Source of the DNA: Ktedonobacteraceae bacterium
GTDB taxonomy: Bacteria > Chloroflexota > Ktedonobacteria > Ktedonobacterales > Ktedonobacteraceae
Reading direction: 5' to 3'
DNA: 64,000 nt
Assembly: GCA_014896635.1 (NCBI GenBank)
Contig: JADBKA010000001.1
Coordinates: 1-64,000 of the forward strand
Shown here: positions 9,431 to 19,144 of the stretch, piece after piece
Layout of the letters: each line of letters starts with the position of its first letter
Position numbering within the stretch: the first letter of the stretch is position 1
The notes under the pieces: generated by a model
What the model was told of the DNA's origin: nothing
What the model saw: the letters and a program-made list of their open reading frames with translations, nothing else
The model's database searches: none
Made by a program: the position numbers and the translations under genes

Positions 9431-10069
9431 TCAGAACAGTGACAATTGCTGTGGTGGCTCTTCTTCTTTTCTGGGGGGAACTGCCGCTCTGGGTGTCTCG
9501 GCAGCCATCCGCTCGGCCTCGGCGATGATCAGAGGGATTTTCTTGAAATCTTCGCGGATGGTATCTTTGAGGTTGGCCTGGTGCAGGCCGGCGGCAGGAT
9601 GATACATAGCGATGCAGATATAACCATCTTTTTTGCGAGCGCGGCCATGAATGGTACTGATTTTCTCGCTGCCGAAGAATTTCGCCATTGAGTAACGACC
9701 CAGGGTCACGATAACGCGCGGCTTGATGGCTGCAATCTGGCGGTCGAGGTACTCATTGCAAGCGGCGATCTCCTCTGGTAGGGGATCGCGGTTATTAGGT
9801 GGGCGGCATTTCACCACATTGGTGATAAATACATCTGAGCGTTTCAGATTGATGCTTGCCAGGAGTTCATCCAGGAATTGTCCGGCGGGGCCGACGAAGG
9901 GGCGGCCCTGTCGATCTTCGTGGAAGCCGGGTCCTTCGCCAATGAACAGGATTCTGGCATGCGGTGATCCTTCACCGGGAACCGCCCTGCTGCGATTTTT
10001 GCAGAGATTGCACTTTGCGCAGGTGGAAACCTCGGCAGCTACCTCCTTGAGCAACTCCTCAGTTGACAT
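9431..10069 (-). CDS. Family 4 uracil-DNA glycosylase (iron-sulfur type)
   Basis: Removes uracil from DNA as the first step of base excision repair. Family 4 enzymes carry a [4Fe-4S] cluster. Candidate ligands are the Cys pair near residues 17-20 (CAKC) plus later cysteines in the VVKCRPP and AACNEYL segments. Family motifs are present: GEGPGFHEDRQGRPFVGPAG (uracil-binding loop) and MYHPAAGLHQ (minor-groove loop). The C-terminal ~35 residues are a Pro/Glu-rich extension. The ATG at 10069 is preferred over the GTG three bases upstream because an AAGGGG site then has 8-base spacing. The gene lies downstream of pnp, separated by a terminator-like hairpin. Confidence 0.93.
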   Translation of the reverse strand: MSTEELLKEVAAEVSTCAKCNLCKNRSRAVPGEGSPHARILFIGEGPGFHEDRQGRPFVGPAGQFLDELLASINLKRSDVFITNVVKCRPPNNRDPLPEEIAACNEYLDRQIAAIKPRVIVTLGRYSMAKFFGSEKISTIHGRARKKDGYICIAMYHPAAGLHQANLKDTIREDFKKIPLIIAEAERMAAETPRAAVPPRKEEEPPQQLSLF

Positions 10070-10129
10070 CACTTATACCCCTTTTTCCAAGAATTTAGAA
10101 CAGTCTGTTTACCTTTCTCTAAAAGGGAA

Positions 10130-10151
10130 GAGGGACCGGCAGCGGTCCCTC
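10130..10151 (-). terminator. Terminator downstream of pnp
   Basis: A 9-bp perfect stem (10130-10138 with 10143-10151, GAGGGACCG/CGGTCCCTC) with a 4-base loop is followed on the minus strand by TTCCCTTTTAG. It lies about 110 bases after the pnp stop and before the UDG gene. The remaining bases of the 10073-10261 gap show nothing else. Confidence 0.65.
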
Positions 10152-10261
10152 CTGAGCGAGATGTTTTGCTCACCTCGCATGCTCATGGTTCAATTCCTAT
10201 CGGGCCTCTGGGGCCATGCTAACCGGAAGAGAAAGAGCAGAGACAAAACAGGCGGGAGTGT

Positions 10262-12649
10262 TTACCAGCGCCTGTCATTGCGCTGGCCGAAGTTGTCGCG
10301 GCGAGGGCCACCGGAGCCGCGACCGGGGCCGCCGGGTCCCATTGGACGGCGCTGGCCGAATCCGCGATCACCGTAGCCACGTTCACGTCCGCCCTCGCCA
10401 TAGCCGCCGCGTGACCCGCCGCCGTAGCCGCCGCGCTCGCCATAGCCACGAGCGGGCGCGGGAGATTCGCGTTCACGGTAGCCGGAGAGGCCGCCCCGGC
10501 CGGGGCCGCGACCAGCGCCGCGTGCCGGTACACGCTCCTCGGCTTCCGGTGTTGGCATTTCGCCGCTCAAGGCAGCGCGGCGCGAGAGATTGATACGGCC
10601 CTGGGAGTCGATCTCAATGACCATGACGGTGATTTCATCGCCAACCGAGACCACGTCTTCGGGGCGCATCACCTGGTAATCAGCCAGTTGCGAGGTGCGT
10701 ACCAGGCCCTCTTTCCCCGGCAGGATCTCGACGAAGGCGCCAAAGTCAACGATGCGGCGCACAGTGCCTGTGTAGATGCGACCTACCTCGACCTCTTCGG
10801 TCAGCGCGCGGACCGCATCGATCGCTGCCTGCATCGACTCACCGGAGTGAGCCGAGATATTGACAGTGCCATCGTCGTCAATATCAATTTTCGCGTCTGT
10901 CTCGTCCTGGATTTTGCGAATGGTTTTACCGCCGGGGCCGATGACGGTGCCGATCTTATCGGGATTGATCTTGATGGTCTGGATACGCGGTGCATAAGGC
11001 GAGAGGTCCTCGCGCGGCTCGGCGATGGTATCAAGCATCTTTTCCATGATATACATGCGGCCTTCGCGTGCCTGCTCAAGGGCTTTCGCCATAATCTCGT
11101 AGGTGATACCCTTGACCTTGATATCCATTTGCAGGGCCGTCACACCGTCGGCAGTACCGGCGACCTTAAAGTCCATATCGCCGAGGGCGTCCTCGATGCC
11201 CTGAATATCGGTCAACACCGCCCATTTGCCGGCGCGTTCACCTTCACCCGTTACCAGGCCCATCGCCACACCCGCCACCGGAGCGTGAATCGGCACACCG
11301 GCATCCATCAGCGCCAGCGTAGTACCGCAAACTGACCCCATTGAGGTCGAACCGTTGGATGAGAGCACATCGGAGACCGCGCGGATCGTGTAGGGGAACT
11401 CGTCCTGCGATGGGATGATCGCTGCAATTGCACGCTCAGCCAGTGCGCCATGCCCGATCTCGCGGCGGCCAGGACCCCGTAACGGCTTGCTCTCACCGGT
11501 GGAGAACGGTGGAAAGTTATAGTGGTGCATGAACCGCTTGCTCTCGCTCTGGCCCAGACCGTCAAGCATCTGCTCTTCGCCCGGCGAACCAAGCGTGACC
11601 ACGCTCAGCACCTGCGTCTGCCCGCGCGTGAAGAGAGCGGAACCGTGTGTGCGCGGCAACAGGCCAACCTCGCAACTGATCGGGCGGATGGTTTTCAGAT
11701 CACGCCCATCAACACGCACGCCATGATCCAGGATCTGGTTGCGCACATAGCTCTTCAGCTCTTTTTCGTAGAAGGCGATGATATCCTTTAAGCGGTCAGG
11801 ATACTGCCCACCCAGATCAACGATCAACTCTTCCTGAACCAGGCTCAGCGCCTCGCTGCGGGCAGCTTTATCAGGAGCATGAAGCGCCGCCTTAAAGCGA
11901 GGCAGTACAAACTGGGCAACCTTCGCCTGCAACTCCTCGTCAACTGGCGGTGGTGTAAACGGACGTTTGGGGCGATTCACCACCTGCGCCAGCTTCTCCT
12001 GCATCTTGATGATATCCTGTAAAGCCTCGTGGCCGAAACGGACAGCCTCCAGCATCAACTCCTCAGGTAACTCCTTTGCCCCCGCCTCGACCATCATCAC
12101 AGCATCTGACGTGCCGGCAATAGCCAGATCCAGTTTGCTCTGTTCCATCTGGGAAAGTGGCGGATTAATGACCAGCTGGTCGTCGATGTAGCCAACACGC
12201 ACAGCCCCAACCGGGCCATAAAAAGGAATATCCGAGATAGTAAGAGCGGCTGAAGCGCCAACGATTCCCATGATATCAGGATCATTCTCCTGGTCTACAG
12301 AAAGAACGGTAATGATAATCTGGACATCATTGCGGTATCCTTTGGGGAACAGAGGACGAATGGGGCGGTCAGCAAGGCGGCAAGCCAGAATCGCATGCTC
12401 TGTCGCACGACCCTCACGTTTAATAAAACCGCCGGGGATCTTGCCAGCAGCATACATACGTTCTTCTACATCGACGGTGAGTGGGAAAAAATCAATGCCT
12501 TCCCTCGGTTCATCGCTGCCAACAACTGTTGCCAGAATCACGGTGTCGCCATAACGAACCAGGACGGCACCACTGCTCTGCTCTGCAACGCGACCGGTCT
12601 CGATACTCATAACCCGACCACCGATAACAGCTTCTTGACGGTGAATCAT
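10262..12649 (-). CDS. pnp: Polyribonucleotide nucleotidyltransferase (PNPase) with Arg/Gly-rich tail
   Basis: A phosphorolytic 3'-5' exoribonuclease that degrades mRNA and works in degradosome-type complexes. Length is 795 residues against about 700 for the usual enzyme. Two RNase PH-like domains (about 1-220 and 300-540) flank an all-alpha linker. They are followed by a KH domain ([17 protein letters not shown]) and an S1 domain ([20 protein letters not shown]). The extra ~95 C-terminal residues are rich in Arg, Gly and Tyr with RGG-like repeats, which commonly bind RNA. GGAGGAAGT precedes the ATG. The rpsO-pnp order is conserved in many bacteria; here pnp also has its own promoter. Confidence 0.97.
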   Translation of the reverse strand: MIHRQEAVIGGRVMSIETGRVAEQSSGAVLVRYGDTVILATVVGSDEPREGIDFFPLTVDVEERMYAAGKIPGGFIKREGRATEHAILACRLADRPIRPLFPKGYRNDVQIIITVLSVDQENDPDIMGIVGASAALTISDIPFYGPVGAVRVGYIDDQLVINPPLSQMEQSKLDLAIAGTSDAVMMVEAGAKELPEELMLEAVRFGHEALQDIIKMQEKLAQVVNRPKRPFTPPPVDEELQAKVAQFVLPRFKAALHAPDKAARSEALSLVQEELIVDLGGQYPDRLKDIIAFYEKELKSYVRNQILDHGVRVDGRDLKTIRPISCEVGLLPRTHGSALFTRGQTQVLSVVTLGSPGEEQMLDGLGQSESKRFMHHYNFPPFSTGESKPLRGPGRREIGHGALAERAIAAIIPSQDEFPYTIRAVSDVLSSNGSTSMGSVCGTTLALMDAGVPIHAPVAGVAMGLVTGEGERAGKWAVLTDIQGIEDALGDMDFKVAGTADGVTALQMDIKVKGITYEIMAKALEQAREGRMYIMEKMLDTIAEPREDLSPYAPRIQTIKINPDKIGTVIGPGGKTIRKIQDETDAKIDIDDDGTVNISAHSGESMQAAIDAVRALTEEVEVGRIYTGTVRRIVDFGAFVEILPGKEGLVRTSQLADYQVMRPEDVVSVGDEITVMVIEIDSQGRINLSRRAALSGEMPTPEAEERVPARGAGRGPGRGGLSGYRERESPAPARGYGERGGYGGGSRGGYGEGGRERGYGDRGFGQRRPMGPGGPGRGSGGPRRDNFGQRNDRRW

Positions 12650-12681
12650 ACTTCCTCCGAACTAATCTGGCACCCGATATA

Positions 12682-12710
12682 AATGTACTTTTCAAAGCTA
12701 ACTTTGACAA
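12682..12710 (-). promoter_or_regulatory. Sigma-70 type promoter of pnp
   Basis: On the minus strand TTGTCA (12710-12705), 17 bases, then TACATT (12687-12682). The -10 lies 33 bases before the pnp ATG. The spacer contains a CAAAG/CTTTG dyad. Confidence 0.55.
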
Positions 12711-13081
12711 AACAAGCGAACCAGAAGAAACATTATTTAGAAACCCATAACCCATACTGCGAGGGCGCAATCTCTCTGTTCGAGAATATCACTGTTTACA
12801 CCTTTTATGCCTTCTGGTGGCTCTGGTTCTACCCTATCCGTGTGTTACCTGCTAGTGAAACCTGAGTGAGGGATATTCTCTGCCTCTTAACTCTTTTCTC
12901 TACCTCTAATACTTACCCTGTTACCCTGAGCTTAAGGATGCCTCGTTGATTTCTCTTTAACCGGCAGACCTGGAATGTTGTGATGCGAGTGGGGAAAAGA
13001 AGAGCGGCCGGGTCGGGCAAAACACCCGGCGCGAACCTTACTTGCATGTGCCGACCGCAGCCAGGACAATCCTGTGGCCGA
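12711..13081 (-). other. rpsO-pnp intergenic region, no gene seen
   Basis: A 432-base gap separates rpsO and pnp. It contains a possible terminator for rpsO on the minus strand, a 7-bp stem GCCGGGT/ACCCGGC (13007-13013 with 13024-13030), followed by a pyrimidine-rich stretch CTCTTCTTTTCCCC. No open reading frame with a plausible ribosome binding site or recognisable RNA gene was found in the remainder. Confidence 0.4.
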
Positions 13082-13351
13082 TTAATGACGCAGACCAAGT
13101 CTGGCGATCAAGGCGCGATAGCGCTCCGGGCTTTTGCGACTGAGATATGCCAGCAGGCGTCTACGCTGCCCAACGAGTTTCAGCAGTCCTCGGCGTGAAT
13201 GAAGATCATGCTTATGCACTTTAAGGTGCTCGGTCAACTGATTGATGCGTGTCGTGAGAATGGAAACCTGCACTTCGGGTGACCCGGTATCGGTCTCATG
13301 GATGCGAGAAGCGCCGATAACTTCTGCCTTTTCTTCAACGGTTAAAGCCAC
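13082..13351 (-). CDS. rpsO: 30S ribosomal protein S15
   Basis: S15 binds the central domain of 16S rRNA early in small-subunit assembly. The 89-residue length is exactly that of the family. Visible signatures include the GSPEVQV segment near residue 23-29, [16 protein letters not shown], and the C-terminal [25 protein letters not shown] stretch lies upstream of the ATG. It is separated from rplL by 141 bases that hold a consensus promoter. Confidence 0.98.
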   Translation of the reverse strand: MALTVEEKAEVIGASRIHETDTGSPEVQVSILTTRINQLTEHLKVHKHDLHSRRGLLKLVGQRRRLLAYLSRKSPERYRALIARLGLRH

Positions 13352-13411
13352 GTTTTTCCTTCACCTCCTGTTTGATGAAGAGGGACAAAAACAACCTTTC
13401 TTCATTTTCGC

Positions 13412-13440
13412 ATTATAGCATGGATAGAGCAAGGACGCAA
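13412..13440 (-). promoter_or_regulatory. Sigma-70 promoter of rpsO
   Basis: On the minus strand TTGCGT (13440-13435), a 17-base spacer, then the consensus TATAAT (13417-13412). Transcription should begin near 13405, about 55 bases before the rpsO ATG. This gives rpsO-pnp independence from the rplJ-rplL transcript. Confidence 0.8.
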
Positions 13441-13492
13441 CGAAAACCGTGCATCACTTGCTCTCTGCGGGGATATTCGCTGGTAGGACCGG

Positions 13493-13876
13493 TTACTTGA
13501 CGGTTGCCTTTGCACCCGCCTCGGCCAGTTTGGCAGCGACTTTTTCGGCCTCTTCCTTCGAGACTCCCTCTTTTACAGGCTTGGGAGCCTCGTCGACGAC
13601 GGCCTTTGCCTCTTTGAGACCCAGGCCGGTGAGTTCACGTACGACCTTGATGACATTGATCTTGTTCGGTCCAACCTCACTCAGGATGACATCGAACTCG
13701 GTCTGTTCCTCAACGGGGGCGGCAGCTTCTGCTGGAGCGGCAGCCGCGGCTACCGGGGCGGCGGCGGCTACCGGGGCAGCGCTGACACCCCACTTTTCCT
13801 GAAGTTGCTTCGTCAGGGTCACGAGTTCAAGGACGTTCAGCTTTTCGATTTCGGCAATGATTTCAGCAACTGACAT
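13493..13876 (-). CDS. rplL: 50S ribosomal protein L7/L12
   Basis: The stalk protein that recruits translation GTPases to the ribosome. At 127 residues it has the usual N-terminal dimerisation domain ([19 protein letters not shown]), an Ala/Pro-rich hinge (about residues 35-60) and the C-terminal factor-binding domain ([20 protein letters not shown]). The ATG at 13876 is chosen because it matches the family N-terminus and has GAGAGGAAGAAG upstream; a longer in-frame ORF begins at 13969 but would overlap rplJ. It follows rplJ by 35 bases. Confidence 0.98.
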   Translation of the reverse strand: MSVAEIIAEIEKLNVLELVTLTKQLQEKWGVSAAPVAAAAPVAAAAAPAEAAAPVEEQTEFDVILSEVGPNKINVIKVVRELTGLGLKEAKAVVDEAPKPVKEGVSKEEAEKVAAKLAEAGAKATVK

Positions 13877-13911
13877 GGTCTCTTCTTCCTCTCTTATCTT
13901 AATTAAACAGA

Positions 13912-14451
13912 TTACTCGGCGGGAGCCGCGCCCTGCAACTGGTCGGCGCGCGCCTGCAAGACATAACACAGATCGCGCAGAGGCGCGGTCAATAAACTGT
14001 AGGTGGTGGACAGGGGTCCCTGAAGCACGCCGACAACTTCTGCTTTAGACTGCGTTTTGCCACCTGAAATTTTTGCCAGGCCCTCCAGTTGATCGGGGGT
14101 CAGCGTCCGACCTCCTAGAATACCTGATTTAAGAACGGCAGTCTTCGAGGTCTTGATAAAGTCGCTAACAGCTTTGGCGGCTGCGACTTCATCATCATAG
14201 CCAAAGGCTACGGTCGTCTGTCCATTGAAAATGCTTTTATCGACCCCGGTCATGTTGTTGCGTTCGGTAGCGATACGCAGCAGGGTGTTTTTAGCGACCT
14301 GGAGTTCGATCTTCGCTGCACGCATTTTTGCGCGCAACTCGTTCATCTCCTTCACATTCAGGCCCTGAGTCTGGACCAGAATGGTGATCACTGCGCGATT
14401 AAGCTTATCTGCCAGGACAGCGATCTGCTCGTTCTTTACCTGTGTAGGCAT
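13912..14451 (-). CDS. rplJ: 50S ribosomal protein L10
   Basis: L10 anchors L7/L12 dimers to the ribosome at the base of the stalk. It also represses its own operon in known bacteria by binding the leader RNA as the L10-(L12) complex. The 179-residue length is normal. The N-terminus [15 protein letters not shown], the YRGLNV-like segment ([17 protein letters not shown]) and the C-terminal helix that carries L12 are visible. AAAGGAGG precedes the ATG. The gene follows a structured leader with an attenuator (14452-14720). Confidence 0.97.
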   Translation of the reverse strand: MPTQVKNEQIAVLADKLNRAVITILVQTQGLNVKEMNELRAKMRAAKIELQVAKNTLLRIATERNNMTGVDKSIFNGQTTVAFGYDDEVAAAKAVSDFIKTSKTAVLKSGILGGRTLTPDQLEGLAKISGGKTQSKAEVVGVLQGPLSTTYSLLTAPLRDLCYVLQARADQLQGAAPAE

Positions 14452-14720
14452 GAGAGCTTTGCCTCCTTTCTCATAGGGTGCGATTTTTCACAGGCTACAA
14501 CCTGTGAAACCTTGCAGTAGTATTAAAAAAAGTCTTCGGTCGAGCAACCGAAGACTGAGAGAGGCTTTCACCGAGCAGAATATGTAGCATTCTACACAAG
14601 AACACAATATATGCTGTGCAGGACACATATCAGTTCGTGAACGTCTTCCCTCGGCAAGCCGGGACACCACCAGTCCCCGATTAAATGCCTGTGGGCATGC
14701 TTGCTGTCTTCGGTTGACGA
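14452..14720 (-). promoter_or_regulatory. L10 leader: transcription-attenuation region for rplJ-rplL
   Basis: Read on the minus strand, the leader begins with caaccgaagac (14716-14706). A folded domain follows: an outer GCAAGC/GCTTGC helix (14704-14699 with 14659-14654), an inner hairpin TGCC/GGCA (14697-14694 with 14689-14686) and a GGGAC/GTCCC hairpin (14677-14673 with 14665-14661). The intrinsic terminator comes next at 14556-14523, then a 9-bp hairpin (14509-14501 with 14494-14486) close to the rplJ start. The first segment is perfectly complementary over 11 bases to the 5' arm of the terminator. The layout matches the known L10 leader, where the L10-L12 complex bound to the folded domain favours termination. 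The match to the RNA family was judged by eye. Confidence 0.8.
14523..14556 (-). terminator. Intrinsic attenuator in the rplJ leader
   Basis: On the minus strand the 10-bp perfect stem AGTCTTCGGT/ACCGAAGACT (14556-14547 with 14540-14531) has a 6-base loop and is followed directly by a run of U (TTTTTTAATA). Its 5' arm can alternatively pair with bases 14706-14716. Confidence 0.88.
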
Positions 14721-14730
14721 TAATATTGTA

Positions 14731-15441
14731 TCAGGCCATTTTGAGAGCCAGTGTGGACGGCACGTCAAGGCGGATACTGGGCGACATTGTAGATGTCAGC
14801 ACGATGCTTTTCACATACGTTCCCTTTGCACCGGATGGGCGAGCGCGTACCACTGCGTCGATGATCGAGATGAGGTTTGAGGTCAGTGCCTCATCGCTGA
14901 ACGATAGCTTGCCCGCCGGTACATGGAGCAGAGCGGTGCGATCAACTCGAAACTCGACGCGACCGGCCTTTACCTCACGAATGGTTTTCGCCAGATCGAA
15001 CGTAATCGTACCGGCTTTGGGGCTGGGCATCAGGCCGCGCGGGCCGAGCTTCTTGCCGAGGCGGCCAACCTTGCCCATGACGTCGGGTGTGGCAATCGCC
15101 ACGTCGAAGCCGAACCAGTCACCCTCGATCTGCTTGATAAGATCATCGAGACCGACAAAATCTGCACCCGCAGTTTCGGCCTCCGCCACCTTCTCGCCCT
15201 GGGCGAAAACCAGCACTTTCATCTCTCTACCAGTGCCGGCAGGCAGCATCGCCACACCCCGCACCATCTGATCAGCATGGCGCGGGTCAACGCCGAGCCG
15301 CATATGCAGCTCGACGGTTGGATCGAACTTTACATAACTCAACTTTTTGAGGAGTGGAACGGCCTCCTGGAGCTGATACGTTTTCGTCTCATCGACGAGT
15401 TTTGCGACCTCCAGATACTTTTTGCCATGTTTCTTTTTCAT
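14731..15441 (-). CDS. rplA: 50S ribosomal protein L1
   Basis: L1 forms the mobile stalk next to the E site and in many bacteria represses its own operon. The 236-residue length fits. The L1 signature region (GKVGRLGKKLGPRGLMPSPKAGT) and the N-terminal KKHGKKYLEVAKLVD are visible. The C-terminal end SIRLDVPSTLALKMA is slightly longer than usual. It follows rplK by 63 bases on the same strand. Confidence 0.98.
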   Translation of the reverse strand: MKKKHGKKYLEVAKLVDETKTYQLQEAVPLLKKLSYVKFDPTVELHMRLGVDPRHADQMVRGVAMLPAGTGREMKVLVFAQGEKVAEAETAGADFVGLDDLIKQIEGDWFGFDVAIATPDVMGKVGRLGKKLGPRGLMPSPKAGTITFDLAKTIREVKAGRVEFRVDRTALLHVPAGKLSFSDEALTSNLISIIDAVVRARPSGAKGTYVKSIVLTSTMSPSIRLDVPSTLALKMA

Positions 15442-15504
15442 ACTGGTTCATGCCCTCCTTGAGGTGATACTACCGCAGTGACTGGCGGGCGGCGCTTGCC
15501 TGAC

Positions 15505-15927
15505 CTAACTGACGGTGATGCCCATACTGCGAGCGGTGCCTTCAATCATGCGCTCCGCTGCCTCAATGTCATAAGCATTGAGATCTTTCATTTTCAGTTC
15601 TGCAATTTCGCGCAGCTTCTGGCGGTCAATGGAGCCGACTTTCGTCTTGTTGGGGGCAGCGGACCCCTTTTCTATGCCTACAGCCGATTTGAGCAGATCG
15701 GGGACAGGCGGCGTTTTGGTCACAAAAGTGAACGAGCGATCCTCGTAGATTGTGATTTCGGCGGGAATCACCATACCCACCTGGTTGGCTGTACGCGCGT
15801 TATATTCCTTCACGAACATCATGATATTGACGCCGTGAGGGCCGAGCGCAGTACCAATCGGGGGAGCAGGAGTTGCCTTCCCCGCAGGAATCTGTAGTTT
15901 CACTACAGCTTTCACACGCTTTGCCAT
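15505..15927 (-). CDS. rplK: 50S ribosomal protein L11
   Basis: L11 binds the GTPase-associated centre of 23S rRNA and is needed for the stringent response through RelA in other bacteria. At 140 residues it has the canonical N-terminus [20 protein letters not shown] (the Pro-rich linker that contacts release factors and thiopeptides) and the C-terminal rRNA-binding domain. The ATG at 15927 is preferred over the in-frame start at 15945 because MAKRVKA is the family N-terminus and GAGGAGTGGAAG lies just upstream. Confidence 0.98.
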   Translation of the reverse strand: MAKRVKAVVKLQIPAGKATPAPPIGTALGPHGVNIMMFVKEYNARTANQVGMVIPAEITIYEDRSFTFVTKTPPVPDLLKSAVGIEKGSAAPNKTKVGSIDRQKLREIAELKMKDLNAYDIEAAERMIEGTARSMGITVS

Positions 15928-15957
15928 CTTACTTCCACTCCTCAAAAAAGTTTATGA

Positions 15958-16533
15958 TCAAATTTTTTCGACCTGAAGAAAGTCCAGCACGACAGGGGTT
16001 TCACGACCAAAAAACGAAACCAGCACTGTCACCTTATTGCGATCCAGGTTAATATCGCTGACCGTTCCGATAAATTCGGTGAATGGGCCATCTATCACAC
16101 GTACACTCTGACCCTTAGAGAAATTGATTTTCGCCTTTGGCTTCTCCGCTTCTTTTGTGACCTGCTTCAGGATCGTCTTGACTTCCTGTTCCTGAAGAGG
16201 GATAGGGCGAGTCCCCGATCCTACAAAGCTGGTGACTCCGGGTGTGTTACGTACGACATACCAGGCCTCATCGCTCATGATCATTTCCACCAGCACATAA
16301 CCGGGAAAAACCTTCCGCTGGACCGTGCGCCGCTGTCCCTGTTTGATCTCCACCTCTTCTTCCATCGGCACAATCACGCGGAAGATTTTATCGCGCATAC
16401 CCATTGACGCGATCCGTGCCTCAAGGTGGTTCTTCACCTTATTCTCATGTCCAGAGTACGTATGAATAGCATACCAGGCACGTTCACTCTTTCCCTCAGG
16501 CTTTTGATTCTCACCGGTATGTTCAGTAACCAC
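15958..16533 (-). CDS. nusG: Transcription termination/antitermination factor NusG
   Basis: NusG binds RNA polymerase clamp helices and links it to ribosomes or Rho. The 191-residue protein has the NGN domain (AWYAIHTYSGHENKV, FPGYVLVEM, VRNTPGVTSFVG) and a C-terminal KOW domain (GQSVRVIDGPFTEFIGTVSDI). The first ~17 residues are a short polar extension. It lies between secE and rplK, the standard bacterial order. Confidence 0.98.
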   Translation of the reverse strand: MVTEHTGENQKPEGKSERAWYAIHTYSGHENKVKNHLEARIASMGMRDKIFRVIVPMEEEVEIKQGQRRTVQRKVFPGYVLVEMIMSDEAWYVVRNTPGVTSFVGSGTRPIPLQEQEVKTILKQVTKEAEKPKAKINFSKGQSVRVIDGPFTEFIGTVSDINLDRNKVTVLVSFFGRETPVVLDFLQVEKI

Positions 16534-16582
16534 GCTCTTTCCCCTTTATTCAGTAGCTAACGGCCCTGCCTCCCTGATATTC

Positions 16583-16972
16583 TTACCCGCGAGTAAGAAG
16601 CTGGTAGAGTGCGCTCAGCCCATAATCAGCCGCAATCAGGATCAACCCGATTGCTGCCGAGAGGAGAATAACCGCGATGGTCATATTTCTGGCTTCCTCG
16701 AAGGTCGGCCATGTCACTTTGTGACGGAGTTCATAGTAAGCCTCAAGGAGAAAGCGTCCAACCCTGTTGTTACGGATGCGCGCCATCAGAGATCGAGAGC
16801 TTCTGGCGCTCTTGCTATCTCGCTCCCGCCGGGCCGGTTGACTCTCCTGCTTTGACTGCGCCCTGCGCTCCTCGCGCGCAACAGCTTTGACACTTCTGGC
16901 CGGTTGCTCCTTCTCACTACCGCGCACTTCGGCCGTCTGACTCCGGCTAATGTTTCTTTTCTTGTCGGTCAT
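16583..16972 (-). CDS. secE: Preprotein translocase subunit SecE
   Basis: SecE is the essential clamp helix of the SecYEG channel. The conserved core is in the last ~60 residues (RFLLEAYYELRHKVTWPTFEEARNMTIAV), followed by one transmembrane helix. The first ~65 residues are a basic, Arg/Ser-rich, probably disordered extension not present in minimal SecE. The ATG at 16972 is chosen over 17002 because AGGGAGG-like sequence (GGGAGGGATTG) lies 8 bases upstream. It sits between rpmG and nusG as in most bacteria. Confidence 0.93.
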   Translation of the reverse strand: MTDKKRNISRSQTAEVRGSEKEQPARSVKAVAREERRAQSKQESQPARRERDSKSARSSRSLMARIRNNRVGRFLLEAYYELRHKVTWPTFEEARNMTIAVILLSAAIGLILIAADYGLSALYQLLTRG

Positions 16973-17043
16973 TTTTTCAATCCCTCCCGGGCTTGATAAC
17001 ATTTTATTCTATCAGCAAGTTGTGTGCGATAGTGGCGGCGAAC

Positions 17044-17214
17044 CTATCTGGTTTCGCGGTGGAGTGCATGGACTCGGCAGGTATTACAAAACTTTTTAAA
17101 TTCAAGGCGTTCAGGATTGTTTCTTTTGTTCTTGGAAGTGGTGTAGTTGCGGCTCTTGCAAACTGTGCAGGCCAGCGTCACCACAATACGATTCTCTTTG
17201 CTCTTACCAGCCAT
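17044..17214 (-). CDS. rpmG: 50S ribosomal protein L33
   Basis: A 56-residue basic protein. The start [19 protein letters not shown] fits the L33 family, and the zinc ribbon is complete (Cys 16, 19, 43, 46, with [19 protein letters not shown] between). Zinc-binding L33 is the C+ paralogue type, often replaced under zinc limitation. The C-terminus (HALHRETR) differs from the usual HTxHKE ending. GGAGAGAAAAGAG precedes the ATG. It lies between tuf and secE. Confidence 0.92.
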   Translation of the reverse strand: MAGKSKENRIVVTLACTVCKSRNYTTSKNKRNNPERLEFKKFCNTCRVHALHRETR

Positions 17215-17281
17215 CTCTTTTCTCTCCGTTCACGTTCCGGCCCGGCCTGTTTTGTATCTGATAGATAGTTGATAGATAGTG

Positions 17282-17349
17282 CGCGAGAGGAACCTCTCGC
17301 GGCCTCTCGCAAGCGCGACACGGGTGCAGGAGCTATTGCTCTGCACCCG
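17282..17349 (-). terminator. Two stem-loops between tuf and rpmG
   Basis: First after tuf on the minus strand is a 9-bp stem CGGGTGCAG/CTGCACCCG (17321-17329 with 17341-17349) with an inner AGC/GCT extension. Next is a 9-bp stem CGCGAGAGG/CCTCTCGCG (17282-17290 with 17293-17301). Neither is followed by a U tract, so they may be processing or 3'-end-protecting structures, or Rho-assisted termination points. Confidence 0.45.
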
Positions 17350-17367
17350 GTGCGGTCTCGCAAACAG

Positions 17368-18573
<1,206 letters not shown>

Positions 18574-18721
18574 GTTCTAAACTGTGGCTCCTTCTGCAAA
18601 TCTTTTCAATCCCTTCCGGGCTTCAGAAGACGGCGGAGAAAGTTTTGATATGTTCTGTGTGGGTTTTCATGAAGATGAAGGCATAAAGGGATTCAGGCAC
18701 AAGCATCTTCGGAAACCTCGG

Positions 18722-18793
18722 AGCCCGTGATGGGAATCGAACCCATGACCACAGTCTTACCAAGACTGTGCGCTACCGCTGCGCCACACGGGC
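18722..18793 (-). tRNA. tRNA-Thr (GGU)
   Basis: A 72-nt cloverleaf on the minus strand: acceptor GCCCGTG/CACGGGC, a D arm from GGCGCAGCGGTAGCGC, anticodon loop TTGGTAA with anticodon GGT closed by CAGTC/GACTG, and T arm GGGTTCGATTCCC. The 3' CCA is not encoded (TCCG follows). It is followed by tuf. Confidence 0.95.
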
Positions 18794-18840
18794 TAACCAG
18801 ACCAGAACAGCACAACTTACCAGCCGTATTGTTCCAGCGG

Positions 18841-18921
18841 TGGGCAGTGGAGGATTCGAACCTCCGAAGCTTACGCAGCTGATTTACAGTCAGCCCCATT
18901 TGACCACTTTGGTAACTGCCC
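18841..18921 (-). tRNA. tRNA-Tyr (GUA)
   Basis: An 81-nt gene on the minus strand: acceptor GGGCAGT/ACTGCCC, anticodon loop CTGTAAA (anticodon GTA) closed by GCTGA/TCAGC, an extended variable arm as in bacterial tRNA-Tyr, and T arm GGAGGTTCGAATCCTCC. The 3' CCA is not encoded. It lies 47 bases before tRNA-Thr. Confidence 0.94.
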
Positions 18922-18965
18922 CGGTAATGGAACACTCGCTTCGTTCTGAGTGATCGACGCAACCA

Positions 18966-18994
18966 ATTATATCCAACCTCCGGTGACATGTCAA
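18966..18994 (-). promoter_or_regulatory. Consensus sigma-70 promoter of the tRNA-tuf-ribosomal protein cluster
   Basis: On the minus strand a perfect TTGACA (18994-18989), a 17-base spacer and a perfect TATAAT (18971-18966). The start point near 18959 lies about 38 bases before mature tRNA-Tyr. This is the strongest promoter seen in the window and suits stable-RNA and EF-Tu expression. Confidence 0.92.
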
Positions 18995-19063
18995 GCACTT
19001 TTTCCGGCGGATCTCCCTCTTCAACTGCCGGGGAGGCGGTTGCCGGCTTCGTTGTTCTGTTGC

Positions 19064-19092
19064 TTGACAACACGATCAGATTGTACTACTTT
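19064..19092 (+). promoter_or_regulatory. Sigma-70 type promoter of the WD40 kinase gene
   Basis: A perfect TTGACA (19064-19069), 17 bases, then TACTTT (19087-19092). It is divergent from the tRNA promoter 70 bases away and about 50 bases before the kinase ATG. Confidence 0.55.
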
Positions 19093-19144
19093 ACGCTTGT
19101 TAAAGAATTTTTAGGACAAATGTCTGGAGCTGGAAAAGGGTAGC

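Noticed and set aside
13426..13464. AGAGCAAG/CTTGCTCT stem after rplL as a terminator
   Set aside because: The loop is over 20 bases, there is no U tract, and it overlaps the strong rpsO promoter.
17259..17280. Tandem TGATAGATAGT repeat (two 11-bp copies)
   Set aside because: A short local duplication between tuf and rpmG; two copies are too few for a functional array.
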